This document shows positions 1 through 11,401 of a stretch of DNA of 64,000 nt, one piece after another. Below the pieces are notes generated by a model. The model ran no database searches. It was not told the DNA's origin and saw only the letters and a list, made by a program, of their open reading frames with translations. The DNA lies in NCBI GenBank assembly GCA_018296165.2, contig JACKQL020000002.1:1550001-1614000 (forward strand), read 5' to 3'. Position 1 is the stretch's first letter. The number at the start of each line of letters is the position of its first letter. A program made the position numbers and the translations under genes. This DNA is from Termitomyces sp. T153 (taxonomy: Eukaryota; Basidiomycota; Agaricomycetes; Agaricales; Lyophyllaceae).

Positions 1-221
1 TTCTAGCTCTATGCCTCCCACATCAAGCAGTGGGCCCGTGTCCGTACCTTCCATGACCAGCAGCGGTCCTGTGCCCAGCAGCAACATGTCACACTGCCAC
101 TCAGTCTTACCAACAACTTCTCGCACCCATCGGAAATCTTTCACTCGATGATCGGGCAATGGCGATGATGGAAGGAGCACGCCCCATGAAGAAAACAAAG
201 ACGTTCCCTTGGCAATTGTAG
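1..221 (+). CDS. 3' end of an unidentified gene (partial)
   Basis: The window opens inside what looks like coding sequence. From base 2 one frame is open to a TGA at 149 and is rich in Ser, Pro and Gly (SSGPV/SSGPVP repeats), as in a disordered tail. A second frame, entered after a possible acceptor at 104 (cactcag), reads SYQQLLAPIGNL then DDRAMAMMEGARPMKK and ends FPWQL with TAG at 219-221. The second frame is the more protein-like. The likely model is a disordered exon spliced to a short last exon, but the donor cannot be fixed without the upstream sequence. I do not recognise the product. Confidence 0.35.
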
Positions 222-1084
222 GAAAAGTAAGCTAACTATTGCCCAAATTTTGTGGTTCGTTACCTGATGATTCATTCAATAGGAATGTCGCGATGAGAGA
301 CTGGCTCGAAAAAAAACCCGGTGGAACAAAGGCACTTCAAGTCTTTGTCCCCGGCTTGATGAAAGGTGTGTTTCTTATTGTGCTATCCCCGAGAACGGAG
401 ATTCAGGGTCTTCATCCCAGAACTATGACTCTCAAGCAAAGGCAGCTGTTAGTTTTCACCATCGTCATATTTATATTCGGTATCTAATGGCTTTATACTA
501 GAAAAAACTTGCGTTGGCGACGCATAACTCGAAGTAAGTGCTTAAGCCTTTGTCCCATATTCTCCCTGACATCTAACATATGCCGCAGTAAACTTTGACA
601 AGGGCTTGCGAGGATCATGACTCTGGGGATATTCAATGAAGCAGAATTCATGAGGGGCAGCAAAGCGGTAGTATTTGGCATGTGGGTGCGGGGTGCATTT
701 GGCGTGTAGGGCGGGTAGGGTAATTGGAGGGCGGCAATTCGGGAGTGGAATGCAATACAACGGAACAACAGGACTTGGAACGATAATGTAGGATAACGTC
801 GAATAATGTCGAGCAATGTCTTTCGCAGAAATGAATGAACCTTAAGTTGCATTTTCAAGCAATTTTTAATAGATTGATTATAATGTTTGAAATTATATGT
901 GTCTACTTTAAATGGCCCCTGGGGCTTTATAGTACTTTATCTTACTTCTAATGTGAAAATCGACCAAAAATTAGCTGATACCCGGACTTCTGACTGGGAG
1001 CCATGGCTGAGAGAGGTCGGTGACGACACGTGTGCTGTGGCTGTGATAGATCCAAACCACAAACCACATCTATCCATACAACAA
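222..1084. other. Intergenic region upstream of the ArfGAP gene
   Basis: No gene can be supported here. A plus-strand stretch follows the stop at 221. If spliced from a GTAAGC donor at 229 to an acceptor near 281 it stays open to about 495 (starting ECRDERLARKKT), so the upstream gene might have an alternative 3' exon. A minus-strand frame at 493-858 has no recognisable composition or motif and is probably chance. The bases before 1085 are the likely promoter and leader of the ArfGAP gene. Confidence 0.3.
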
Positions 1085-2452
1085 ATGTCCCGACAAGATA
1101 AGGCAACTACTGAAAAATTTACTCGTATCCTGCGTGAACTTGTAAAGCTACCAGAGAACAAAGTATGTGCTGACTGCAAACGCAATGGTCCGTCATCTTT
1201 TTCTTTCTGACACACTTCCATCTCACCACTGCTTCAGATCCCCGATGGGCTTCCTGGAACATGTACGTGCTCTCCAGATCTGAACGACTAACATTAATAC
1301 TTTCTCAGCGGAGTCTTCCTCTGCATCCGATGCTCAGGTATACACCGTGGGATGGGTACCCATATCAGCAAAGTCAAGTCTGTTGATCTCGACACCTGGA
1401 CACCAGAGCAGATGGAGGTCACTTGCTTTCTTATCTTTCAGCCTCAAGCTAATGTAGGATCAGTCAATTCAAAAGTGGGGAAACCATCTGGCGAACCTGT
1501 ACTGGGAGGCACATCTGAAGCCAGGTCACATCCCCCCTGAGCAGTACGTTATTGTCGCTCTCTCTTTGAGAGTTGTGCTCATCTCATCACAAAAAGCAAA
1601 ATGGAATCCTTTATACGTTCGAAATATGAGTCTAAACGTTGGGCTATGGAGGGGCCTCCTCCTTTGAATCCGTCTGATCTTGAGAACTCCGTCAAAACTT
1701 CCGCTCTGCAGCTACAACACGCGCCTTCTCCACCATCCGCATCGCAGTCTTCCCATACTTCTACTGCAAACATCACCACACGTACACCCGCCACTACTCG
1801 CCAGCCTCAACCCCATCCGCTCCTTTCCACCAATTTTGCCACGAACTTATCACAGCGAGAGACCACAGTCCCCTCCACATCTGCATCGGTCCCGGCATCC
1901 GCATTGGTACAGCCTAAAGCACCAGAAAATGATCTCTTTTCTCTCGACTTCCATGCACCGACTCCCCCGGCCCCTCCCGTACCCGAGGCACTTAAGAAGG
2001 ACGTCAAGCAGGACATCCTTTCACTTTTTTCATCCCCGCAGACCGCATCTGTACCTGGTGCATCGACTTTGGGACAGTCCGGTACTACCTCGGCTGCTTC
2101 GCCGTGGGTCACACAGGCTGCGATTCCTCAACAAGAACAACAACCAATTACGAGTATGCTTGGCACATCTGGCGTTGGTACATGGGGGGTAAGTTCTGGA
2201 TGGGGAGCGCCTGCTGCTGCCCCTCCCGCGCATAACAACCTCTGGGGAGCTTCTCAGACAGGACTGACGAGCCAACAACAGTCCGGCATATTCAACACGT
2301 CGGCAGTGTGGGGTTCATCACTTAGTGCTCCTACGGCCCCTGCACAGGAAACCTTTGGATCCTTTACAAGTTCTAGTATGGCAACCAGTCCTGGTTTGGT
2401 ACAATCAAAGAAAGATGATGTGTTTGGAGATCTTTGGGGTGGATTCAAATAG
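1085..2452 (+). CDS. ArfGAP-domain protein (GTPase-activating protein for Arf small G proteins)
   Basis: ArfGAP proteins stimulate GTP hydrolysis by Arf GTPases and so control coat assembly in vesicle traffic. Five exons can be joined: 1085-1187, 1238-1262, 1309-1417, 1458-1543 and 1597-2452, with GT-AG introns of 40-53 bases. The joined N-terminus carries the full zinc finger, CADC (exon 1) and CIRC (exon 3), 16 residues between the pairs, followed by [16 protein letters not shown] with the catalytic arginine. QKWGN and AHLKPGH follow in exon 4, and [11 protein letters not shown] in exon 5 closes the domain. The rest, about 260 residues, is Ser/Thr/Pro/Ala-rich and low in structure, with LFS..FHAP-like short motifs and a final [12 protein letters not shown] suited to coat or adaptor binding. 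The layout resembles the SMAP/Age2 class. The start is the first ATG in frame with CADC that leaves a normal N-terminus ([12 protein letters not shown]). A further in-frame ATG lies upstream at 887, in AT-rich sequence. Confidence 0.92.
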
Positions 2453-3032
2453 ATGCAACTGAATACGTGTACAATTTTTCAAAAATTTTGGTGGGAGATA
2501 GGCACTTACAGCTTGTATCTCTTTCCTTGGGAGCGACTTTAGCCCATTTCTGCCAAGGCTGGCAATCGATTTATGTGGCAATGGGTCTTCAAACAAAGTA
2601 AAGAAAGTAGACATTCACTGATTTCCCACTAGTTGAGCTTTGAATCCCGTGTTGTAAGGGGAACCACGGGAGGAGGTATGTATGGGTAAATTTCCAGATC
2701 ATTCTGATATCAAGCTGAGGCTGGAGCTCATGAAGACCAGATACACTGTTTCTGACACGTCCAAGCTAAAGAAATCATCAAGCTGTAGTACCTAGCCAAC
2801 GACTACGACTTAATGCGTCCCATGGAACCGGGTTACCGATAATACGCGGCATCTTGACAGCTAAATCAGATTAGATGTGGCCACGCGACAAAATTTGACT
2901 GTATACGTGACTTGGATCGATCATAGAGCGATTTACACGATACGGGCTCTGAATTTTCTCTCGTTGTGCTCTCGTCCTCTAAGGGCTTGTACACTATCTT
3001 TTTATCGTTCCCTACCATCCTGTTATCGTCGC
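2453..3032. other. Intergenic region between the ArfGAP and leucyl-tRNA synthetase genes
   Basis: This 580-base gap lies between two genes on the same strand. It must hold the ArfGAP terminator and the synthetase promoter. An open frame at 2877-3083 overlaps the synthetase start in the same frame as its ATG, but it has no family features and the conserved protein begins at 3033. I see no RNA gene or repeat. Confidence 0.5.
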
Positions 3033-6000
3033 ATGTCACAAACAATAGAACTTGCCCAGGTCTGTCCTACCATCTCATCGTAACCGAATACCTCGTCTAA
3101 CGTGTTATACAGACCGGCAAGCGCGACCATCTGCAGGCTCTTGAGCAGAAATACCAGGCTAGATGGCGTGAAGAGCGCCTTTTCGAAGTCAACGCACCTT
3201 CCGCGGAAGAGCTCGCTGGCCTCACTCCAGAACAGATTCGCTCACAGTATCCCAAATGGTTCGGCAACTTTCCCTTTCCATACATGAACGGAAGCCTTCA
3301 CTTGGGCCATGCATTCACCATTTCCAAAATCGAGTTCGCAGCTGGTTATCAGCGTATGTTGGGCAAACGTGTTCTCTTCCCTCACGGTTTTCATGTCACA
3401 GGAATGCCTATCAAGGTGTGCTCGTTGTATGTTTTTTGATTGAGAGTTGACCAGATATGTAGGCTTCATCAGACAAGATCATTCGTGAGATTGAGCTGTT
3501 TGGCCCCGACTTCGAGCGGTATGAGGAGGTAAACGCAAAAATGATAGCTGAAGAGGTCGAGAGGGATGAGGCTGAAGCTGCTGCTGTTACTGATAGTATC
3601 ATCGACAAAAGCAAGGCCAAGAAGGGTAAACTTGCTGCAAAATCAACTGGACACACCTATCAATTCCAAATCATGGAGTCCATTGGTATTCCTCGCACTG
3701 AAATCAAGAAATTTGCGGACCCTTATTACTGGTTGACTGTATTCCCACCTATTGCCATTGTGTGTATCTCGTTATCTTTTCCTCAACCCATCACTCATCT
3801 GCCCTTCAGGAGGACAACAACGCATTCGGTGCTCGCATCGATTGGCGTCGTTCATTCATCACCACAGACGCCAACCCATACTATGACTCATTTGTCCGAT
3901 GGCAAGCCAACAAGCTGCATCAACTGGGCAAGATCAAATTCGGCGAGCGCTACACTATCTACAGTCCTAAGGATGGCCAACCGTGTATGGACCACGATCG
4001 CTCTGATGGCGAGGGTATCGGACCACAGGAATACACTGGTATCAAAATGGAGGTTCTCGAATGGAGTTCCGCAGCCAAATATGCTATCGAGAGCAAGGTT
4101 GACGGTCGCAAAGTCTTCCTCGTAGCTGCGACTCTCCGTCCTGAGACTATGTAGGCGTTTTTGTTCTCTTGTTTGTCCAACGGTGCTCATGTCATACAGG
4201 TACGGGCAAACGAATTGTTACGTTGGAATTGCGCTCAAATATGGTGTCTTCGCCGTTAACGACAAGGAAGCATTCGTTTGCACCCATCGTGCAGCCAGAA
4301 ACATGGCGTTCCAGGGCATTTCGACACCACGGGGCGAGATCAACCAGCTTTTGGAAATTACTGGTGATAAGCTCATTGGAACTAAAATCGACGCTCCTTT
4401 CTCCCTTAACCACGAAGTCTATGTATTGCCCATGGACAACGTCCTCGCAACAAAGGTCAGCATTCTCGATATATATCCCATTCTTTGAGCTCATCCTTCT
4501 CAGGGAACTGGTGTCGTCACTTCCGTCCCTTCAGACTCTCCCGATGACTGCCAAACCCTCTACGACCTCCGCAAAAAGGCCGCATTCTACAAAATTGATC
4601 CCTCGTGGGCCTCAATCGACCCGACCCCCGTCATTTCCACTCCTACATACGGAGATATGTGTGCACCCGCCCTTCTCTCTGCCCTCAAAGTGCAATCGCA
4701 GAAGGACACCAAACAACTGACGGAAGCGAAGGAGATCGCGTATAAGGAGGGCTTCTATAGTGGTACAATGCTTGTTGGCGAGTTCAAGGGCCAGAGCGTG
4801 CAAGACGCCAAACCTAAGGTCCGTCAACGCATGATCGAGGCGGGACTGGCGTTTGCGTATGCAGAGCCGGAAGGTTTGGTTATTTCTCGAAGTGCAGATG
4901 AGTGTGTGGTCGCGCTCATGGATCAATGGTATCTGGACTATGGAGAGGAGTGTTGGAGGAATCAGGTGGAGAAGTGAATTTTTCTCCTTCGGAAATGAGC
5001 GCATATACTGACTTAGTTTTGGAGCTTGTTGGCGAAGATGAACACCTATAGCGTCGAGACTCGCAATCACTTTGAGAAAACTTTGGCGTGGCTCAATAAG
5101 TGGGCGTGCGCGCGTACCTATGGTCTTGGTTCCAAGCTCCCCTGGGATCCCCATTTCCTCGTCGAGTCTCTGAGTGACTCAACCATTTACATGAGCTACT
5201 ACACCGTGGCCCAGCTTCTGCATGGTATAAGCCGTTTTCATCTCCTTTCTGATCTTAAATTCTCATACTCTTGTACCATTTAGAAGACAGCCTCGATGGA
5301 TCGAAACCCGGACCTCTAAGCATCACACCCGATCAGATGACCGACGAGATATGGGAGTACATCTTCTGCGATGGCCCCTTCCCCGATCCCTCACCTCTCG
5401 CCCGTGAAAAGGCTGATGCCCTCAAACACGAGTATTCCTACTTTTACCCCTTCGACATCCGTTCCTCCGCCAAAGATCTCGTCCCTAACCATTTGACATT
5501 CTGTTTGTACAACCACGCCGCCATCTTCCCTGTTGACAAGTTCCCGTTGAGCATGCGCACGAATGGGCACTTGATGCTCAATGGAAAGAAGATGTCGAAG
5601 AGTTTGGGTAACTTCTTGACGCTGCGTGATGGAATTCGCAAGTTCGGTGCGGACGCGACGAGGTTATCGTTGGCTGATGCTGGTGATGGACTTGAAGACG
5701 CGAACTTTGAGGAAAAGACTGCGAATGCGAGTATTCTTCGTGTGCATACGCTGTTGGGCTGGTGTGAGGTACGGTGTTTGAAGTGTTTCCCGTTTGTTGC
5801 TATCTGACGGATGTTTCTTAGGATATTATCAAGGACGAAGCGAGCCTTCGCAGCGGTCCTCGCAACTACCACGATAACATCTTTGAACACGAGATGAACG
5901 AGCTCATCAACGTCACCCAGGGTCACTACGAAGCGTAAGTCGTTACTCATTCACCAAGTGCATCAATCACTAAAAGCTCCGCCTAGAATGACCTACAAGG

Positions 6001-6850
6001 ATGCCGTCAAATTTGGCTTCTACGAGTTCCAGAGCGCTCGCGACTGGTACCGCGAGGTAACCTCAGACGTCGGTATGCATCGCGACCTCGTGCGATATTG
6101 GATCAATGCCGCCGCCCTCATCATCACCCCCATCGCGCCCCACTTCGCCGAACACATCCACTCTACCATCCTCAAATCCCCTACCTCCGTACAGTCCGCC
6201 CTTTGGCCCACACCCACACAGCCCGTCGACAGAACCGCACTCGAGGCTGCGGTCTACATGCGCGACACGATCAAGACGATCCGCGATGCAGAGGTCTCCC
6301 TGCTCAAGATGTTGCAGAAAGCCAAGGGCAAGAAGGGACCGGGCGGGCCCGTGACGGCGTTTGATCCTAAGCTGCCTAAGAGCGTGCGGATTTATGTGGC
6401 GACGACGTTCCCTGAATGGCAGGATACTTGTGTGCAGGCGGTGAAAGATGCTTATGACGAGCAGACGGACAAGGTCGATGACGCGAAGGTGAAGATGCTG
6501 CTGACGAAACGTGGTCTCATCAAAGACAAGCGTGCTATGCCTTTTGTTCAGGTGTTCAAGGTCAGCATCTGTTACGAACTCCCTTCATTTTCGCAAACTG
6601 AAGGTTCTGTCCATAGAAACGCATGGCCCAATTCGGTGCCCAAACAGCCTTCAGACGTGCCCTTCCGTTCTCTGAAAGCCAAGTCCTGCGTGAGATCCTC
6701 CCTTACCTTACGAAGTCCTTGGGTCTTGTTGATGCAGAGGTTCTTTCCGTCGAGGAGGCAAGGCAGAAGGAGGGTGAACGCGGCTACACAAAGAGCATCA
6801 TTGACAGCTCAGAGCCTGGTACCCCTGCCTTCGAATATCGTAACGTATAG
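3033..6850 (+). CDS. CDC60: Cytosolic leucyl-tRNA synthetase
   Basis: The enzyme charges tRNA-Leu with leucine in the cytosol (class I synthetase; EC 6.1.1.4). The reading frame joins across about nine introns: 3060-3112, 3416-3462, 3760-3809, one after 4150 (to about 4199), one near 4456-4503, about 4974-5024, 5225-5283, 5769-5821, 5935-5986 and 6561-6616. The class I HIGH signature appears as HLGH within [17 protein letters not shown] (exon 2), and KMSKS is intact at 5588-5602 ([11 protein letters not shown]). The editing-domain region is present ([19 protein letters not shown] in exon 6), as is the [10 protein letters not shown] segment typical of the eukaryotic cytosolic type. The joined length, about 1,100 residues, is normal for that type rather than the shorter mitochondrial or bacterial enzyme. 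The C-terminus is complete (PAFEYRNV, stop 6848-6850). The acceptor near 5016/5024 is ambiguous: using 5024 gives [12 protein letters not shown]. The gene looks intact and functional. Confidence 0.97.
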
Positions 6851-7148
6851 AATGCAATGTGAAAATCATCACTAACTGACACCGACGGTTACGGCTGTAA
6901 GTTTTGTGAACAAAAACATGGTAAGAGTTTGATAATGAATCCTTGAATAGTGTGTGTGGTTTGGTCTAGCGGAGCTTTACAGCTGTTTTCCGGCCGTACT
7001 TTCATCTTCGCATCGATATATCACTGAACACGAGCACATAGCATCCGCTCATGCGTCACAAGACTGATCTGAGCCCGGCTGATCGTGAACCTCTCTACTT
7101 GCAGATGCACGGTGATGCTCGAGGATTCGGTATCCTGGCATGTATACA
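6851..7148. other. Intergenic region and left flank of the Helitron-type array
   Basis: About 300 bases lie between the synthetase stop and the first hairpin. They hold the synthetase 3' end. A short frame at 7051 runs on into the repeat array and is not a gene. A stretch near 6960 resembles a tRNA A box but has no B box. Confidence 0.5.
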
Positions 7149-7151
7149 GAC

Positions 7152-7189
7152 GAGCTACGCCCCGTGCCTTCGGCACGGGCCTGTAGCTC
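7152..7189 (-). repeat. Terminal hairpin of unit 1
   Basis: The outer arms GAGCTAC (7152-7158) and GTAGCTC (7183-7189) enclose inner arms CCCGTGCC (7161-7168) and GGCACGGG (7172-7179) around a three-base loop. This gives a stem of about 17 pairs with a small bulge. A GC-rich hairpin just inside the 3' end is typical of Helitrons, where it acts as the transposition terminator. All three units carry this hairpin at the same place. Confidence 0.85.
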
Positions 7190-8063
7190 TTGCTTCATCC
7201 CAGACCCAACCTCACTTTGTTCGGTTAGGTCCTCGATATTCTACTCAATGCTTCATCCCAGACCCAACCTCACTTTGTTCGGTTAGGTCCTCGATATTCT
7301 ACTCAATGCTTCATCCCAGACCCAACCTCACTTTGTTCGGTTAGGTCCTCGATATTCTACTCAATGCTTCATCCCAGACCCAACCTCACTTTGTTCGGTT
7401 AGGTCCTTGTATTTCAAACTTAATGCTTCATCCCAGACCCAACCTCACTTTGTTCGGTTAGGTCTTTGTATTTCAAACTTAATGCTAATTTCCAGACCCA
7501 ACCTCACTTTGTTTGGTTAGGTCCTTGTATTTCAAACTTAATGCTTCATCCCAGATCCAACCTCACTTCATTTGGTTAGGTCTTTGTATTTCTAACTCAG
7601 TGCTTCATCCCAGACCCAACCTCACTTTGTTCAGTTAGGTCTTTGTATTTCTAACTCAGTGCTTTATCCCAGACCCAACCTCACTTCGTTTGGTTAGGTC
7701 CTTGTATTTCTAACTCAATGCTAAGTCCCAGACCCAACCTCACTTCATTCAGTTAGGTCTTTGTATTTCAAACTTAATGCTAATTCCCAGACCCAACCTC
7801 ACTTCGTTCAGTTAGGTCTTTGTATTTCAAACTTAATGCTAATTCCCAGACCCAACCTCACTTCGTTCAGTTAGGTCCTTGTATTTCAAACTCAATGCTA
7901 ATTCCCAGACCCAACCTCACTTCATTCGGTTAGGTCTTTGTATTTCTAACTCAGTGCTTCATCCCAGACCCAACCTCACTTTGTTCGGTTAGGTCCTTGT
8001 ATTTCAAACTCAATGCTAAGTCCCAGACCCAACCTCACTTTGTTCGGTTAGGTCTTTGTATTT
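7190..8063. repeat. Minisatellite, about 15 copies of a 58-60 base unit
   Basis: Units share the core CAGACCCAACCTCACTT, then TTCGGTTAGGTCCTTG and TCAAACTTAATGCT. GACCCAACC and GGTTAGGTC within each unit can pair 8 of 9, giving a small hairpin with an 11-base loop. The first three units are nearly identical (TCCTCGATATTCTACTCAATG type). Later ones vary at CpG and at the TTCATCC/TAATTCC/TAAGTCC segment. The array starts directly after the terminal hairpin, so it sits inside the element's 3' end. Long frames across it are only periodic artefacts. Confidence 0.95.
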
Positions 8064-8365
8064 TGTTGACCAAGTGTTGCTTTTCTCTTACTATTCAATA
8101 CACTGAGATTTCATCTATAAACCAATCATGTATCTATATTACATTATTAACAAAATACTACAATGTCCACTGGTATATATTAGAGATGCTGAAAATTAAA
8201 TTATAAAAGTTAGTACTAACCAACCAATTATTTAAATTGTCACACTTACATTTGTAAACCATTAAGAATATCTATACTACATGGTCCAGCTATAGACATT
8301 AGGTGCTGAAGTTCATAGAAGTTAGCAATTTCTTGCTTGAGTCCAACAAAACTCACACTTACATT
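8064..8365 (-). other. AT-rich segment between minisatellite and helicase fragment
   Basis: This non-coding AT-rich stretch is nearly identical to the matching part of unit 3 (11980-12270) and recognisably like unit 2 (10080-10357). On the minus strand a short motif meaning LNGLQ followed by GTAAGTGTGA occurs twice (near 8250 and 8365), as if the end of the helicase frame had been copied. The GTAAGT looks like a splice donor. Confidence 0.5.
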
Positions 8366-8822
8366 TGTAAACCATTCAGAATTTCCTGATAGACAATATT
8401 TGCAGTCTTTCTTGATGTGTTTTCTGGGTCCAAGATGACTTTGATATGATCTCCTGATGTGCACTGAGAGAGTGCAACATAAAGTTGGCCATGTGAAAAA
8501 ACTCCTAATCGAAGGTCCAATCCAACATGCTTGACTGATTGACCCTGAGACTTGTTGATAGTCATAGCAAAGGCCAATCGAACTGGGAATTGTTTCCTGT
8601 GCAATGGAATTGGCAAATCTTCTTCAGACACATCCATGTTGATTCTTGGAATCAAAACAATTGATCCTGCAAACTTGGCATCTCCACTGATGATTCTACA
8701 TCTGAGAACTCTGGTGCTGATGTGAGTGACAATCATTCTTGTCCCATTGCAAAGCCCTTTGGTTGTATCCAGATTCCTGAGCAGCATGACAGGAACACCA
8801 ATCTTCAGATCACATAGATTGA
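8359..8822 (-). pseudogene. Helitron helicase, C-terminal fragment
   Basis: On the minus strand this encodes the last helicase motifs of a Helitron Rep-helicase. GVPVMLLRNLD and NGTRMIVTHI match the region before motif V. FPVRLAFAMTINKSQGQS is the hallmark motif with the TINKSQGQ core, and [13 protein letters not shown] follows (motif VI; the usual arginine is replaced by Gln-Cys). The frame ends ILNGLQM. Everything upstream (Rep nuclease and helicase motifs I-IV) has been deleted and the frame runs straight into N-terminal sequence at about 8823. The protein would be inactive. Confidence 0.85.
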
Positions 8823-9046
8823 TTAATACCCCCAATTTCCATACCCCCAGGCCCCAATTGAAGTGGTGGGACAACCACATTATTGATCTGTTCCAAAGAT
8901 CTATTGTTTCTATTTGCTCGATGATTGTCAGGATCTGTCATTTGTAACTGTTCAAGTCTCCTTTGATTCCTAGCTTGTTGCCTTTGGCTTTCAGGAGTAG
9001 TAGGTGGTTGCCTGAAATATCCATTGTTAAGCAATTTAACAGTCAA
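8823..9046 (-). pseudogene. Helitron protein, N-terminal fragment
   Basis: Minus-strand frame starting MTVKLLNNGYFRQPP, rich in Gln, Arg and Asn, and nearly identical to the start of the fusion frame in unit 3 (from 13307). In full-length Helitron proteins a disordered basic region like this precedes the Rep domain. Here it is joined by deletion to the helicase C-terminus. The sequence around the junction (ATTAATACCCCC) holds a duplicated CCCC-rich motif. Confidence 0.7.
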
Positions 9047-9538
9047 AAACCATTAAAATTGACTTGCATGATGAGATATTTGATGTATCAATAGCTCAAT
9101 GTGGTTAAGGAGTTACTAATAAGCTTGTTAGTCAACATCAATCAATCAATAGATGTGACAAAACATACTTTGTCATGTGGCCTCCTTTCCACAACCTTGG
9201 AAATGCCCATTGTTTGGTCATATTGTGTCAAAAAACGCGCGAGGCATGAAAAACAGTGTCCACTAAATCGCGTTTGGCCTTTTTGACACCTGCAGACTAT
9301 CTGGCATGTTTCACACATAGTCAAAAGATTGCATATATGTATTAAAGCTGTTTACTGTAATTTTTCTTCAAGAAAACATGTTCAAATGGCCAAAAACAGC
9401 CAACTTGTATCATGTTCACCTTTAAAAGGCAATTCTTATGTAAGAATTGGTCAGCATTAGTCAGGCTTACTTCAGCAGAATCCCAAAAAGTCATCCACAC
9501 AGCCACTTTCCCATGTCCGTCGTCCCATATATTATAGA
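9047..9538 (-). mobile_element. 5' segment of unit 1
   Basis: Non-coding 5' segment, nearly identical to 13308-13799 in unit 3. It includes the CAAAAAACGCGCGAGG stretch (about 9228-9243) and GGTCAGCATTAGTCAGGC (about 9450). It ends at the TCTATAATATATGG-type 5' terminus, which abuts the hairpin of unit 2. Confidence 0.65.
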
Positions 9539-9539
9539 C

Positions 9540-9577
9540 GAGCTATGCCCTGTGCCTTCAGCACGGGCCTGTAGCTC
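9540..9577 (-). repeat. Terminal hairpin of unit 2
   Basis: Same hairpin as in unit 1 with substitutions (GAGCTAT, TGTGCC / GCACGGG) that weaken the stem. It lies one base from the 5' terminus of unit 1, which shows the units are directly abutted. Confidence 0.8.
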
Positions 9578-10012
9578 TTGCTTCATCCCAGACCCAACCT
9601 CACTTCGTTCAGTTAGGTCCTCGATATTCTACTCAATGCTTCATCCCAGACCCAACCTCACTTCATTCAGTTAGGTCCTTGTAATTCAAACTTAATGCTT
9701 CATCCCAGACCCAACCTCACTTTGTTCGGTTAGGTCCTTGTAATTCAAACTTAATGCTTCATCCCAGACCCCAACCTCACTTTGTTCGGTTAGGTCCTTG
9801 TATTTCAAACTTAATGCTTCATCCCAGACCCAACCTCACTTTGTTCAGTTAGGTCCTTGCATTTCAAACTTAATGCTTCATCCCAGACCCAACCTCACTT
9901 TGTTCGGTTAGGTCCTTGTATTTCAAACTCAATGCTTCATCCCAGACCCAACCTCACTTCGTTCGGTTAGGTCTTTGTATTTCTAACTCAATACTAAGTC
10001 TCAGACCTCATT
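9578..10012. repeat. Minisatellite of unit 2, about 7 copies
   Basis: Same 58-60 base unit as in unit 1. The copy near 9764 has an extra C (CCCCAACC) and the last copy, near 10000, has lost the core. Confidence 0.93.
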
Positions 10013-11363
10013 GGCTAACTCTTTGCATTCTCTCAACTCATGCTGACATCCAGACTTACCCTTACTTCATTCAATTTCTCAGTATTTCTTTTCTATTACA
10101 ATTCAATGCTGAGATATTATATACAAACTAATCATATATCTATATTATATTGTCAAGAAATCACCAAAGTCCACTGGTCTATATTGAAAAGTGAAAGATT
10201 ATAAAAGTTAGTACTAACAAAGTAAATTCATAAACTGTCACACTTACATTTGTAAAACATTGAGAATATCTATACTATACTGTCAACTCATATACATTAG
10301 GTGCTGAAATTCACAGAGGTTAGCAATTTGGTGTTTCAATCTATCAAAAGTTACACTTACATTTGTAAACCATTCAGGATTTCTTGAAAATTAGGGAAAG
10401 CAGTCTGAGTAATGAGATATCTACAATCTCATTATTGGTATCACTAAATGATACTAATACTTAGCAATCAGACCTTTGACATCACTCATCTGTTGTCTTC
10501 AACTTGATATATCTGACTATACAATTATCTAATCACAAACCATACACCTTCAAATCAGAAATCCTGTGGATCCTCAGAAACAGGACCTAGCCTACAGCTA
10601 TTAGTAGTGACCAAAAAACCTCCTGTTCCTTAACAGAGGACCATCAAATTTGCACATTCTATATTAATACTGCCTTCTGAAACTTTTTCCATCTCAAAGT
10701 AATCTTCAATGCTCTCTTCACTAATAGTAGCATACTAAATTAAATCCACCATCCTTTTTCAGAGCTGTCATAATGTAGTCAAATATCTATTGAGAGCAGG
10801 AAAAGTTGGAGATGATCAGGAGTAAGTTGACTCTAAGACATAAGGAACTGATTACTGTAAAATTATAAGAATTCACACTTTCAAGTCTGAACCATACACC
10901 TTGAAATCAGAAAGCCAGCAAACAGCTATCAGCACAGTCCAAGTATAGCCTCACTTTGTTTGGTTGAGAGTTTGATTTTACAATTGAATAAAGAATAAGT
11001 AGAAGCTTTTAAGAGTCAGAGAAACACCTTATACCATTTGTGATCATGGATGTGATTGTTCTGGACTTTATTTCTTTCCCAAAGAACAGCCAGAAGTGTT
11101 GCTTGAAGAGGTACATTGAAAGACAGTACATTTCACATAAGTAATGCCTGAAAAAGGCTGAAAATTGTCTGAAATATCAATCTTAATGGCTCAAAAAAAC
11201 AATAGATTCATGCTATCAACCAAAGCTGTCTGTTATGCCATTTTTTTCCCCATTCAAAGTGCGAAAAACAGCCAAGTTACCCAAAAAGGAAGGTTCTTGG
11301 TCAGCCTTACTAAGCAGAAAAGTCGTCGCATTTTTCCCAGGAGTCGTCCCATATATTATAGAC

Positions 11364-11401
11364 AAGCTACACCCCGTGCCTTCGGCACAGGCCTGTAGCT
11401 C
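11364..11401 (-). repeat. Terminal hairpin of unit 3
   Basis: Arms AAGCTAC / GTAGCTC and CCCGTGCC / GGCACAGG. It has one mismatch compared with unit 1. It directly abuts the 5' terminus of unit 2 on its left. Confidence 0.82.

Larger units (their letters stand above)
7149..9538 (-). mobile_element. Helitron-type unit 1 (deleted copy)
   Basis: This is one of three units in head-to-tail order, all read on the minus strand. Its 5' side is at 9538 (TCTATAATATATGGGACGAC on the minus strand) and its 3' side is the hairpin at 7152-7189. From 3' to 5' it holds the hairpin, a 15-copy minisatellite, a helicase C-terminal fragment, an N-terminal fragment of the same gene and a 5' segment of about 490 bases. 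The family call rests on the Pif1/Helitron helicase motifs and the subterminal GC-rich hairpin. The classical CTRR 3' end is not evident, so a Helitron variant is possible. Most of the Rep/helicase gene is missing, so the unit is non-autonomous. Confidence 0.7.
9539..11362 (-). mobile_element. Helitron-type unit 2 (no coding remnant)
   Basis: The middle unit has the hairpin at 9540-9577, a shorter and more eroded minisatellite, and 1.3 kb of AT-rich DNA ending at the same 5' terminal sequence (near 11342-11362). The first part after the array matches units 1 and 3 (two LNGLQ/GTAAGTG motifs near 10246 and 10357). From about 10390 to 11150 nothing matches the other units and no protein can be read. 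It is the most decayed unit. Confidence 0.6.

Noticed and set aside
493..858. 121-codon minus-strand open frame
   Set aside because: Composition and lack of motifs suggest chance; it lies in a probable promoter region and is not supported by splice sites.
6955..7035. tRNA-like stretch (TGGTCTAGCGG resembles an A box)
   Set aside because: No B box and no acceptor stem pairing at the expected distance.
7051..7344. 97-codon frame running into the minisatellite
   Set aside because: Its length comes from the repeat period being near a multiple of three; the peptide is just the translated repeat.
7200..8060. Telomere-like GGTTAGG motifs as evidence of an interstitial telomere
   Set aside because: The heptamer occurs once per 58-60 bases and not in tandem, so it is part of the minisatellite unit.
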